A stretch of 64,000 nt of DNA, from the NCBI RefSeq assembly GCF_014805685.1, contig NC_060901.1:21845905-21909904 (forward strand), in the 5' to 3' direction. The notes under the pieces are model-generated. The model had not been told where the DNA came from and did not search any database. It saw nothing but the letters and a program-made list of their open reading frames with translations. Shown one piece after another: positions 31,665 to 44,700 of the stretch. Both the position numbers and the translations under genes were made by a program. Within the stretch, counting starts at the first letter, position 1. Each line of letters opens with the position of its first letter. The stretch is from Silurus meridionalis (lineage: Eukaryota > Chordata > Actinopteri > Siluriformes > Siluridae).

Positions 31665-32443
31665 ATGTTGACGTCTCTCCTCAATTCTATTTCAAATTTT
31701 ACCTGCTTATTTGTTACACGTCATTAAAAAACATTCGAACATTTACTCAGGTATAAAATGTCTATAAAAAATATATTGATGTGGATTTTAGCATTTAACA
31801 TTTGCAGCAGGATCTCTTTATTTCACACCAACCCATGTTGTGATGGTCGGGGGGCACTTACTTTTGGTTGTATGGTGTATGGTATCCTAATGAGTCTGAT
31901 CCATGATGGAGCTGTATTGGAGAAACCCCGCCCTCCTGTGCTCTGATAGGCTCTCATTTCCACGCATCTCATTGGTTATTCCAGCTGGTCGGGAGGGGGA
32001 AGTGGTCGTGGTTTCTGCGCGTCCTGGGCTGTGGCTACACTGGTAAAGGCGTTTTCTCTGATGTTGCCGTTTTTTTGAAGGCTTCAGCTCAAAAGCTGCA
32101 GCTCAGAGGAACCGAGGAGCACGCTTCATATCTCCACAATTCCTCTTCTGTTTGTCTGATGGCTTTCTGAAGACTCTGGTTCTATTCCTAGGTATTGTTC
32201 TGCGTGATCGGTCCATGCTCCATGCACACATTAGGAACATCTACAGGAATGAATACATCTGGTTTTGATCTCTATTCATTTAGGCTGGTCTGGTTGTTTG
32301 ATGTTGGTGTTGATGATGTGTGTGTCTTTTGAGATATGGCCTGCAAATCCAATGTCACTTTCATACCTTCTTTCCAGTAGGTCGTCCATCTGCAAGGAGC
32401 TCGAGCTAGACATAAAAGAGAAACCAGTCCACACAAGTGCACC

Positions 32444-32745
32444 ATGTTCAGCTGGCTGGGGACAGATGACAGGAGAAAGAGGGACCCTGAGGTGTTCCAC
32501 ACCGTCGGTGAGGGACTCAAGAAGCTCTACAAAACCAAACTGCTGCCTCTGGAGGAACATTACAAGTTTCACGAGTTCCACTCTCCAGCTCTGGAGGATG
32601 CGGATTTTGACAACAAGCCCATGGTGCTGCTGGTGGGACAGTACTCCACCGGCAAGACCAGCTTCATACGGTAGGTCAGGAGAGACTGCTGACTCATGGT
32701 CATGGTTTTCTGCAAGAGGGGATTAGTATTTCCATGAGACAAATG

Positions 32746-32798
<53 letters not shown>

Positions 32799-35700
32799 TG
32801 CAGTTGCAAAACCACAACTTGTCATAAAGATAATAATAAAATACAATGTAATATTTTTCATCATAAAATTCCCTGTGGCATTCAAATAAATAATATTTCC
32901 TACTATATTTTATATTTTATAATATCAAATATATGAATAATTGTTGTAGAACAAAATGTTTTAAATACCTCAATATAATAGAAATGATCTCAAACCAAAA
33001 TATTTACTAAAACTGCTGCGGGTGACACTTTTGTTTTACTGGGAAACGACAATTAAAAAAGGATTTTTGTCACATTTAAGTGCTGTGAGTGAAGAATAAG
33101 AAGCATTTACAGGGAAGAGATGTGATGGTGTGAGTTCAGCACCGTGATGAGGGAATTCAGCACTGTGGTCAGTGGATGCATGAACAAAGCACTGATTATC
33201 ACATTCAGAACTCTGATTTTTGATAAGTATATTTAGCACTGTGATTAGTATATAAGAAAATTCAGTACCATGATTAGTAAGTAGCACAGTTATTAGCAGA
33301 TAAGTAAATTCAGCAATGTGATTAATAACTTCAGCACTGTGATTATTAGATGAGTAAATCCAGCCTTATGATTAGTAAACGCAGCATTGTGATTAGTGAA
33401 TCCAGCACTGTGATTATTGAATTCAGCGCTGTGATTAGTGAATCCAGCACTGTGATTAGTGAATTCAGCGCTGTGATTAGTGAATACAGCACTGTGATTA
33501 GTGAAAACAGCATTGTGATTAGTGAATACAGCACTGTGATTTGTGAAAACAGCATTGTGATTAGTGAATACAGCACTGTGATTAGTGAATCCAGCACTAT
33601 GATTAGTGAATCCAGCACTGTGATTAGTGAATCCAGCACTGTGATTAGTGAATCCAGCACTGTGATTAGTGAATCCAGCACTGTGATTAGTGAATTCAGC
33701 ACTGTGATTAGTGAATCCAGCACTGTGATTAGTGAATACAGCACTGTGATTAGTGAAAACAGCATTGTGATTAGTTAATACAGCACTGTGATTAGTGAAT
33801 ATAGCATTGTGATTAGTTAATACAGCACTGTGATTAGTGAATACAGCACTGTGATTAGTGAATCCAGCACTGTGATTAGTAAATACAGCTTTGTGATTAG
33901 TAAATCCAGCACTGTGATTAGTAAACACAGCATTGTAATTAGTGAATACAGCACTGTGATTAGTAAAAACAGCACTGTGATTAATGAATACAGCATTGTG
34001 ATTAGTAAATACAGCATTGTGATTAGTGAATTCAGCGCTGTGATTAGTGAATACAGCACTGTGATTAGTGAAAACAGCATTGTGATTAGTTAATACAGCA
34101 CTGTGATTAGTGAATACAGCATTGTGATTAGTGAATCCAGCACTGTGATTAGTGAATCCAGCACTGTGATTAGTAAATACAGCTTTGTGATTAGTAAATA
34201 CAGCACTGTGATTAGTAAACACAGCATTGTAATTAGTGAATACAGCACTGTGATTAGTGAATACAGCACTGTGATTAATGAATACAGCATTGTGATTAGT
34301 TAATACAGCACTGTGATTAGTGAATACAGCACTGTGATTAATGAATACAGCATTGTGATTAGTGGATTAGTGAATCCAGCACTGTGATTAGTGAATCCAG
34401 CATTGTGATTAGTGAATACAGCATTGTGATTAGTAAATACAGCACTGTGTTTAGTGAATACAGCACCATGATTAGTAAATACAGCACTGTGATTAGTAAA
34501 TACAGCACTATGATTAGTGAATACATGAATACGGCACTGTGATTAGTAAATACAGCACTATGATTAGTGAATACAGCACTGTGATTAGTGAATACAGCAC
34601 TGTGATTAGTGAATACAGCACTGTGATTAGTAAATACAGCACTGTGATTAGTAAATACAGCACTGTGATTAGTGAATACATGAATACGGCACTGTGATTA
34701 GTAAATACAGCACTATGATTAGTGAATTCAGCATTGTGATTAGTAAATACGGCATTGTGATTAGTAAACACGGCATTGTGATTAGTAAATACAGCACTAT
34801 GATTAGTGAATTCAGCATTGTGATTAGTAAATACGGCATTGTGATTAGTAAACACGGCATTGTGATTAGTAAATACAGCACTATGATTAGTGAATACAGC
34901 ATTGTGATTAGTAAATACGGCACTGTGATTAGTAAATACAGCACTGTGATTAGTAAATACAGCACCATGATTAGTGAATACAGCACTGTGATTAGTAAAT
35001 ACAGCACTGTGATTAGTAAATACAGCACTATGATTAGTGAATACAGCATTGTGATTAGTAAATACAGCACTGTGATTAGTAAATACAGCACTGTGATTAG
35101 TGAATCCAGCACTGTGATTAGTGGATCCAGCACTGTGATTAGTGGATTAGTGAATCCAGCACTGTGATTAGTGAATCCAGAACTGTGATTAGTGAATCCA
35201 GCATTGTGATTAGTGAATCCAGCAGTGTGATTAGTGAATCCAGCACTGTGATTAATGAATCCAGCACTGTGATTAGTAAATTCAGCGCTGAGATTAGTAA
35301 ATGCAGCATTGTGATTTGAGCATTGTCATAGTGAATTGAGCACTGCTATTATTAGATGAGTACATTCAGCATTCTAATAATGGAATTCAGCACCTTTTGC
35401 TTCATGTTGAGTCCTTTACTCCCATTGATGTGGGCGGAGCCTCTCTGTCATTCACACAGCTGAGATTCACACTCGACACGTCATCGATCACACGAAACAA
35501 ACAGCTTAGATATTCGAAAGAGGAAAACAACAAGCCCTGGCTAAGGGGAGGGGAGGAGAGGGTTAGGAGAGAGAAAGAGAGAGAGAGAGAGCGCGAGAGA
35601 GCGCGAGAGAGAGGTGGAATGTGTATAGGAGAAAAAGGCCTCTCGAATTCCCCATGTTACAGTTAAATGGATTAGGTCCTGACACCACAGATCATTTGTG

Positions 35701-38700
35701 CACTTTAGCGGAGAAGCCAGACGCATTGAAAGCATTGCTGAGCTACAGGAGAAGCTCCCTATGAAGCTTCCACATTCCCATGGTTACACGTCTCCAATAA
35801 CCCCCAGAATGTGTGCTTGTAAAACTAAAGTGATGGTCCAAGCCACAGGGTCAATCCCTGAAGCCAGCAGGACACCTTCTGGTCTCATTTTGTAACAGTA
35901 TCTGGTTTAGAGGATGCTGTAGAAGATGTATCGTATCAGATTAAGTGTATTAAAGCATTTTTCTTTTTGCCATGTGCTCAATACTGTTCTGACAAACGTT
36001 TGTGGACACCTGACCATAAGATATGTGCTTCTTTTTGAACACCTAATTCCACAAGTAATCTCCATTTGCTCTTATTGTTCTAATCTTCTTAGATGATGTT
36101 CCATTCGAATTTTGTGTAAGTTTTCATTCAGTCCTTCCAATTCCCTCCAATGTTTCTGGTAACACTTTTGGGAGGAACCACACATGGAAAAGTCAGGTGT
36201 CTTAATACTTTTGTCCACATGGTGTATTTCTTACCAAACATTAATGTTTATGACATTAGAGTAATTTTATGCTCAGCTTGAGTCCCTTGACTGGTTAGAC
36301 TATCACTTGTAGGTGTAGAGATCATTATGGGTAAATTCAGCACTGTGATTAATTCAATTCAGTACTGTAATTAGTAAATTCAGCACTAGGGATAAGTAAA
36401 TTCAGCACTGTGATTAATTACATTCAGCGCTGTGTTGAGTAAATTCAGCACTGTAATTAATTAAATTCAGCGCTGTGATGAGTAAATTCAGCACTATGAT
36501 TAGTTTAATGCTGCACTGTGATTAGGTCTTCATGATCATTACATTTAATAAGATGTTGCTTCTATAACCAAATTGTTTGAAATATATTTTTGACGAGCGA
36601 TTGTCTTTATTTGAATCTTGAATTTGCAATAAATTATTCATTAATATTTATTAATAGCACCAGGGTCTCTGTTGTATTTATGAATCTCATTGCATGTAGC
36701 AACGCACTACAAATGAATACAGTACAGTATGAATCATGTCCCTTTTGGATGTTACTATTGACACTATGGTATTATCAGTATGCAGGTTATTACATGTCAT
36801 TACTGGCTAAATTAGTCTGACCCTTGACTTAGCTCATGGATGAAGGGCATACAGATGGACACCCCCTTACAGCTTTTGCCAGAGAACCCCATTAACCTCA
36901 CACAGAAAGAAATCCCTTAGCTGACAGTTTTGTCTAATGTTTAGCACATGCTAAATGTTCTGCTTCGTGAGTTGCACTGGCTTAATGTCCACACTGAGTA
37001 AAGAATATCTCATGTAAATCATCTAAACTGTTGCATTTTTCTGCATCTCACCATAGATACCTGCTGGAACAGGACTTCCCAGGCATGCGTATTGGTCCGG
37101 AGCCCACCACGGACTCGTTTATTGCAGTGATGCACGGCGACATCGAAGGCCAGATCCCAGGGAACGCTCTGGTCGTGGATCCCAAAAAACCTTTTCGGAA
37201 ACTCAACGCATTTGGCAATGCGTTTCTCAACAGGTCGGTGTGATATATACACTATATAACATTAATATATATATTTATATATATAAATATATAATCATTG
37301 GATGGTATATGTATCAAGTTTCTTGACATCAGACTATAAAAACGGTATGAACTTTTGTTTTTTGGTCATCCCATTTACTGTTATAATAAGCTCCACTCTT
37401 CTGGAAAGATGTTCCACTTGATTTTGTGGGGATTTACATTCTTTTATCCACAAGGGTGCGGTGAGGTGGACCAGGGTTCCGTTTCAATTCATCACAAAGG
37501 TGTATAATACTTTTGAGGTCACACATTTTCCACTCCAACCCATTAAAAAAAACATATGTTCGTAGAGTTGGTTTTGTGCACAGGAACTTTGACACTAACA
37601 AGTCCATGCTGTTGTTTCTTTTTCGCTTCTCGATGATCTCACTATGTAGGAAGACACCTGAGTGTGAGTCAGTCCGGGTCAGCTGTTCCTCTATTAAAAA
37701 AGCTGGACATTCCATATCTGATTGGAAGGTCAATGCTTGTTGGAGTTCTGCCTTCTCCAGCAGCATATGGGTCATTTCTCAATTTCAACATTAGTTGTAA
37801 CATAATATGTTATACCCAGCAAAATTAAACCTTCATAGTTTCAAATCATTTGAATTGAATACCGGTAACACATATCTTTGATGTTTGAAGTAAACTTCTG
37901 GTTTGTTCAAAATGCACTTTGAATTTTAACAACACATTTTGAAGATACTCTGCTCTTCAAAGTCGGACCCAGATAAAAAGTAATGCCACAGACGGTTGCA
38001 CCACAGACAGACAGTAGTACCACAGATTGTAACAGCACATATGGGCATTAAGGCTACAGACGATTACATCACAAACAGACAGTAACACTACAGATAGTAA
38101 CGTCACAGACAGACGGTGACACCGCAGTCAGGAATGTCACGGACGGACGGTTAACGTCACGGACGGACGGTTAACGTCACGGACGGACGGTAACACTGCA
38201 GACGGTAACGTCACGGACGGACGGTAACACCGCATTCGGTAACGTCGCGGACGGACGGTAACACCGCAGTCGGTAACGCCACAGATGGTTATGCCACTTA
38301 CAGATGGTAAGACTCCATACGGTTGTATCATAGCCAGACAGTAACGCCTCAGACAGTAACACCAGAGACAGACAGTAAGGCAACAGACAGTAGTGGCTGA
38401 GACAGAGGTAACATTATATACAGACATCATCACAGAATCCGAAGTGTTTACAGAACCAGACCATCTCCCAGCAAACGTTTGTGACCATGTGACGATTATT
38501 TTTGCAGGTGCCTCTCTCAGCTCCTTGCTGGGATTGCTCTGGCTCGGGCATTCAGAGGGGGGAAAAAAAGCAGTCTGGCAGAACACTTAATCAGCGTGAA
38601 GCTGACTCATAACATGTCTAAATAAATAAATAAATGTGTACCGAAATGAAAGTGTTTGATGACTATAGGATCGTGAACAAAAAATCGACCATGAAACGTT

Positions 38701-41700
38701 TGCGCAATTGATGCAGTTGCTCTGGTTTTCAGCGGTATTTATAGACATGTGCGTGATCCCCGAACGCTGAAAATAGAACCAGTCCTTGTTGATGTGATGT
38801 ATCCTCTCTGAGTTACATGAAGACCCCTGGGTACTTGAGGACTTTCTGGGTTAAGTGCAGATGAGGTTGAGGAAAAGCACACCATGCTTAGTTTGCTAGT
38901 TAGCTATTACATACCATATAAATTGGGACACCTGATTTTTCCAGCCATATGTTCTTCTTTTCCAAACTCTCCAAATTTGGAGGCACACAACATATATAGG
39001 ATGTCTTCCTTTCACTTCAAATCGGAGACCTGAACCTGTTCCACATGACAGTGTACACAAATCCAGCTTCAGAAAGGTATAGCTTTCATTAGTTGAAGTA
39101 GATTTCATGTGGTCTGCTATACACCTCTCGCTTGAACACCTTTGATATGAATTGGCTTAAATTGTTCTTCTTATTGCGATCCAGTGATCCATTAGCTCCT
39201 TTTTGTGTATGCAGGTTTGTATGTGCCCAGCTTCCCAACCCTGTTCTGGAGAGCATCAGCATCATTGACACACCAGGAATCCTGTCTGGAGAGAAGCAAA
39301 GAATTAGCAGAGGTAACACACGCGTGAACCCCTTGGTATCGTTATAATTTCCCTACCAGGCTTATGTTTTTACAGTGTTCGAGTCAGGAGTTTCTTCCAT
39401 CATATATTCCTCTCAGAAATGTTCTGCTTGAACTGATGCTGAACTGTATGTGGGTGAAAAGTAGATCCACCGAACACCAATCAAAACGGCTCGTTTGCTC
39501 GACCCTGATTGGTGGCTCACTGTGCGTTTGTTTTTATTCAGGTAAATAAAAAGGAACAACCGATTTCACAAAAATTTTAAAGCAATTTATATGACTGAAA
39601 TGTGGGGGGAGTTAAAGTCCCCCAAATGAAAATACTTACGTAATTACGTACCTAATTATATTACTTCCTTACTGTCCACCACTGGTAATTTTGTTACCCA
39701 AATCATGATATAAGCCAAAAAAAAAAAAAGGGGGGGGCCTAGGACCAAACCTATGCAAAAATCGTGTATGTCTCCTCTAATACTGTCCATTAGAGCAACA
39801 CTAAAGCATTTACATGTATACAGAAGAGTGCAGTCTTCTTGTGAGTGTATTATGCCATGCATGAGCAGCAATTTAAAAAATTACCTCAGAGTAAGCATGT
39901 GATATCCTTCACCATTTCCGACTGGAAGCAGCTATAAGATGGACAATTCCACCCCCAATCCAACTCTCGTCTAATTTGGAGAGAAAATAATGGGCGGGAA
40001 GTGAAGCCATCTTGAAAGTACCTCTATCTTTCATTCCCTCTCTTGTATCTATTTACAGACAAAGCGAAAGCTGTTCGTTTGCCAGTTTCCATCTCTCTGT
40101 GTTGAGAGCAAACTAGAATACAGTCAAATCGTGGGTTTGGGTTGAGGCGTGCGGATTTGCTAGTAAAAGCAGACTTCCTTCGCTGCTTCAAAATAGGAAA
40201 ATCAGTTAAATTTTATTTTTGCATGCAAAGTTACACCACTGTAAAAAGGATAAAATGTACCAATGTATTCCGCAACCAACAATATACATCAGCCATAAAG
40301 TTAAAATCACCTGCCTGATATTTAAACAACTGAAATGTCTGGCACGAAGACTTGAAGTCCTGTTGGCTGTGATGAACATTGGACTTTTGGTACAGATACT
40401 TGATCGGACTGAGGTTTGGGGAGTTTGGAGGCAGAGTCAACACTTTTTGTCATTTTCCAAATAATGAGTATATAATAAATCCCACGCAACGAGATCATTA
40501 ATGCTATTCATGTCACCTGGCAGTGGTTTTAATGTTATGGCTGATCGGTTTATAGGCAACTAGATCAGATATGGAGAAGAGTTTAGACATCTGACTCTAA
40601 GATTGGAATGTATTTTCTTTGCTGTTATAATAACCTCCACTCTTCTGTTATGTTCCATAAGATTTTGGAGTGAAGATTTGTGAGATTTCATTCAGCCACT
40701 TAGTAAAGGAACTGATGTAGATGAAGATGCTTGAGGTGTAATCAGTAATTCATCCCAAAACGTGTTCAACAGGGTTGAGATCTATAGCAGGCCACTTAAG
40801 ATCTTCCACTCCAACCCATGTAAAGTATATCTTGATAAAGCCGTATGCTGTAACAGATTTAGGTCTCCAAGTAAAGGGGAATTCCCTCCAAAATTACCTC
40901 CAATATGTGGACTTCAGCTGGAAAAGTCTGTTTAAATTTTTTTTTTTAAGTGGTTAGTTTGGTAGTTACTCATTTCTTCTCTGGGAGCCCAGAGTCAAGA
41001 CCGTCTCATTCACAGCTCGGTGTGAGGGTCATATTTAGCAGCACCTAATCAAACTTGGCTCTTTCGTTCATGCCTCTACTTGCTGTGAAATGTTTTCACC
41101 AGAGCAGCAAAGCGGAGATAATTCCCTTTACTCCAACGGTCTTTCCTGATGTACAAAAAAAATTTTTTGAATGAAGTGCTATTCATTCTTCTTCTCCAGG
41201 AAGTGCATTATCCCACTTGATTATATAGTAGCTATAAATGATGTCGTTAAGCTGCATAACCTCAACAATGACATGACAGAAATGAGCCAAGCGAATGCAA
41301 GATCTTTCTTTTTCCATTGTCGTTTTTACGGCCATGTTCTCAGGTGCTCATTGAACTTAATACATCCTTTTCGAATTTGATCCTGATTTGATTCCTGAGT
41401 GGTTTGTTTGTCTCTCCCATTGTCAACAGAGGCAACAGAAGACGTGTGTGGTTATAGCCGCCTGCGTAAATGTCCATATGGAGGTATTGTTCGACGGTGG
41501 CGAGTTCTCACAGCCTCAGCTTGTTAAAACATAAACCGGCGTGCTGTCTGTCTCGTCATTCCTGACAGGCGGCGAAATGACAGCCTGAAATTAACCCATA
41601 ATCTCTGTCTGCCTCAAATGCTAAGCTTCTTTCCCAGTTTCACTTCACTTCATGATATTTTGAAGAGATTTTTTTTGTGGATGACAACAATTAGCAAAAG

Positions 41701-44700
41701 GGTTTCCTAAAATACACCCCACGGGCTGAATGGGTCCCGTCACCATATTTGGAACGGCTGTGTGAACAATGCCAGAGACATATTAAAAAAATTCTAGAAT
41801 AGAATGAAAAAATGTTAAATATGTTTTACACATATCACATCTGTATTTGATTTAAAAAAAAAAAAAAAAGGGTTGGCCTTCAAACTAAAACTTCTCTTAG
41901 TTGTGGCATCGATAGTTGATTGCTGGATCTATTGTCTATCTGCAAAAATCCATACCGATAGTTTTTCCGGCTTCCAGTCCGCTGTCATTACGAGAGCACC
42001 CTCTAGAGGCGAATCACTGACGCACTTTATTTTTTGTACACATGAGATGGCGTGCTGCACGGAGAGTATATTTATTATTTATAAATTAGATAATTATATT
42101 TATTATTGCGTATATTCATATTAATTTTCTTTAGCACATTTTCATAATTTAGTAGGGGTTTTTTTTGTAAGTTCAGCACTATTTTAAATGGATTGTTTGT
42201 TTTTTCATCCAGCATCAATTTTGAAATAAAATTTTAAAAATGTATTTAAAAAAATGATTGTGTTAATTGGTTATGAGTATGATCCAACCTAGCTATCAGT
42301 ATCAGTAAAATTAGTCGACGTCTAGCTATTTACGTAACCTAATTATTTTTCAGATTCACCCAACAACCATATGCATAAGTAAAAGTTTTAGCAATGAATT
42401 TATAAATGTGTCATTATGATAGTAATAATGCTCTTGAAAAGTAAAGATCATTAGTCTGTAATGTGAAGAACGAAATAATAAACGAATCTAGCATTAGGAG
42501 GCGTAATAAATACATTTAATTTCAGAATAAAATTTCAACAACAATACTGGTAGTCATTTTGGCTGATGTAAAATTTACAAACCAACCAGGCCCTCATTAA
42601 TAAAAATTTCAATATAATGTGGCCCTCAAAAAATGAAATTTGGGGGCCCCTTATATAGAGTAAGGAGTGTAGAGTGTATACATTAATGGGCAACATGGGG
42701 AATTGTTATTTTAGCCAGTATGTTTGAACCCACGAATCTTTGTAAGAGAAAGACTCCCCTGCTAAAGTCTTCATTATTCAAGGTACCAACAAAGAGCCTG
42801 CACCCTTTGCTTTAAACAGGCTTGTCAGGAAAAATAAAAGCCCTAAAGTTCTCTCAGGTACTGTGGTGTATATTCAAATTAGTGATAAAACATTTTTTTA
42901 ATTAACGCATTTTACAAATTCTCTAATATGACAATGGGTGTGGTATAAATCTGAACTTCTGCAGCCTGTCATTCGAGACATTTGGACTTTTTTTTCTCAG
43001 TTACCTCATTCACTTATAAACCTAGTCACTGGTAATAAAGTGTCCTACTCATTAATCCAGACAACTCTGAAGTGTTTTCCTTGTGAAACTGCAAAATCAA
43101 AAGATTTACTTTTGATTCCAGCTGGTGTGTCTTTTTTGTTCCTAGTGGAAGTAAATGGAGGTGCGTTCCATATTCCATGCTTTCTGATTTTAACCCACTA
43201 ATCATTCAGCGAAACAGATATAGGGAGATAAGCCAGCCTTTTTCCCCCTAATGTTTCTACATTTGCATTTGCTGATGGGGTATGTTTCAAGCACAGCTAG
43301 ATGTGTGGTGGGTGTGTGAGAACAATTCCCAGCAATCTATGGTCTGTGGACACAAGTATGCTGAGTCATGCAGCTAAATCTTTAGCAGTATAGAAGCTTC
43401 TATGTATAAAGAGATTTTCTCTCTCCAAGGGTAAAAAAGGCATTCTTGGTGTTCTATAGTAGTATGGCGTGAAACCAAACATGACATCAGAGCTGTAGAA
43501 GCTATTGCATCATAAAATGTCTTTGAACCACCCCTGTTTGAGGTGTTCCAGCCTCTTTGATGGCACTCCCAGGGTCGAATGAGTCTGTAACTCTTCCTGC
43601 CTATCAGCAACCGTACAAGATGAAGTCCGATTTAAAACATAATCATTGATTAATTGAATCTGCTCCTAATTCTTCCAGGCTACGACTTTGCCGCTGTGCT
43701 GGAGTGGTTCGCCGAGCGCGTCGACCGCATTATTCTTCTGTTCGACGCCCACAAGCTGGACATCTCGGACGAGTTCTCGGAGGTCATCAAAGCCTTGAAG
43801 AATCACGAGGACAAGATTCGTGTGGTGCTCAACAAGGCGGACCAGATCGAGACTCAGCAGCTGATGCGTGTCTATGGCGCCCTTATGTGGTCTCTGGGAA
43901 AGATCGTTAACACGCCTGAGGTGATCCGCGTCTACATTGGCTCGTTCTGGTCTCACCCGCTGCTCATCCCTGACAATCGCAAGCTGTTCGAGGCTGAGGA
44001 GCAGGACCTGTTCAAGGACATTCAGTCTCTTCCACGCAACGCTGCTTTACGCAAACTCAACGATCTCATCAAGAGGGCCAGACTTGCTAAGGTAAAACTT
44101 TGGACCTGAGGTGAACGTATTTTTATAGAACATTAACATTTCTAAATCGAATGAAAATTTTCCCAGACAGCACCAAATCTTGTGAGCCACCATTCAAACC
44201 TGAGGTAGATCACCATGAGGTCATATGCCATGAATTGAAAATCTGTCTCGGTTACTATAAAAGTCTTTTGTTTGGTGGGAAATGGATCAGTGCAGACCCT
44301 TGCTGTTGGTGAAGGTGTACAATATCTATTAGCGAATTTAGTTTTTTGCAATTTCCTTCATGGCAGTAGTTTGGTAGCTGGGATTGTTATTCATAACTCC
44401 TCTCACTCTGACAGAAAGTTGGAGGCTTCTTGTTATCTGATCCCTCCTGTACACTCTGCATTATTGATGTGTTGAAAGGTGAACAGAGAACCATTGATTT
44501 GTCCTCCATAATGCAGCACAAGTGCATCTCTGGTGTATGTGTGTGTGTGTGCTGATGCTTAGCCATTATCTGGACCTTATGCTAGTGCTAATCTACATTT
44601 GTATTTCATTCTTGGTGTTTCTTTGTCGTTAAAGACGAAGAACAAATGAAACTCGTCCACTGAATGATCATGAATCGATATTGAATCTAAACAGGGACAT

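Larger units (their letters stand above)
30723..32443 (+). other. angel2 3' end, intergenic DNA and ehd3 5' region
   Basis: After the angel2 poly(A) signal come (TA)n (31204-31280), (CTAT)n (31400-31455) and (TA)n (31611-31659). From about 31950 the sequence is non-repetitive with an inverted CCAAT box (cattggttatt near 31970) and GC-rich elements, the likely ehd3 promoter and 5' UTR. Confidence 0.5.

Noticed and set aside
33293..34222. 309-codon open frame on the minus strand (and many similar ones on both strands)
   Set aside because: Produced by a 22-bp tandem repeat that lacks stops in most frames; the protein is a short repeated phrase and no codon bias or splice context supports it.
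33300..35290. Regular 22-bp direct repeats as a possible CRISPR array
   Set aside because: Units are contiguous with no unique spacers, and this is a vertebrate genome.
38137..38586. 149-codon minus-strand frame
   Set aside because: Encodes the CpG-rich minisatellite; repeated Cys/Tyr/Arg phrases only.
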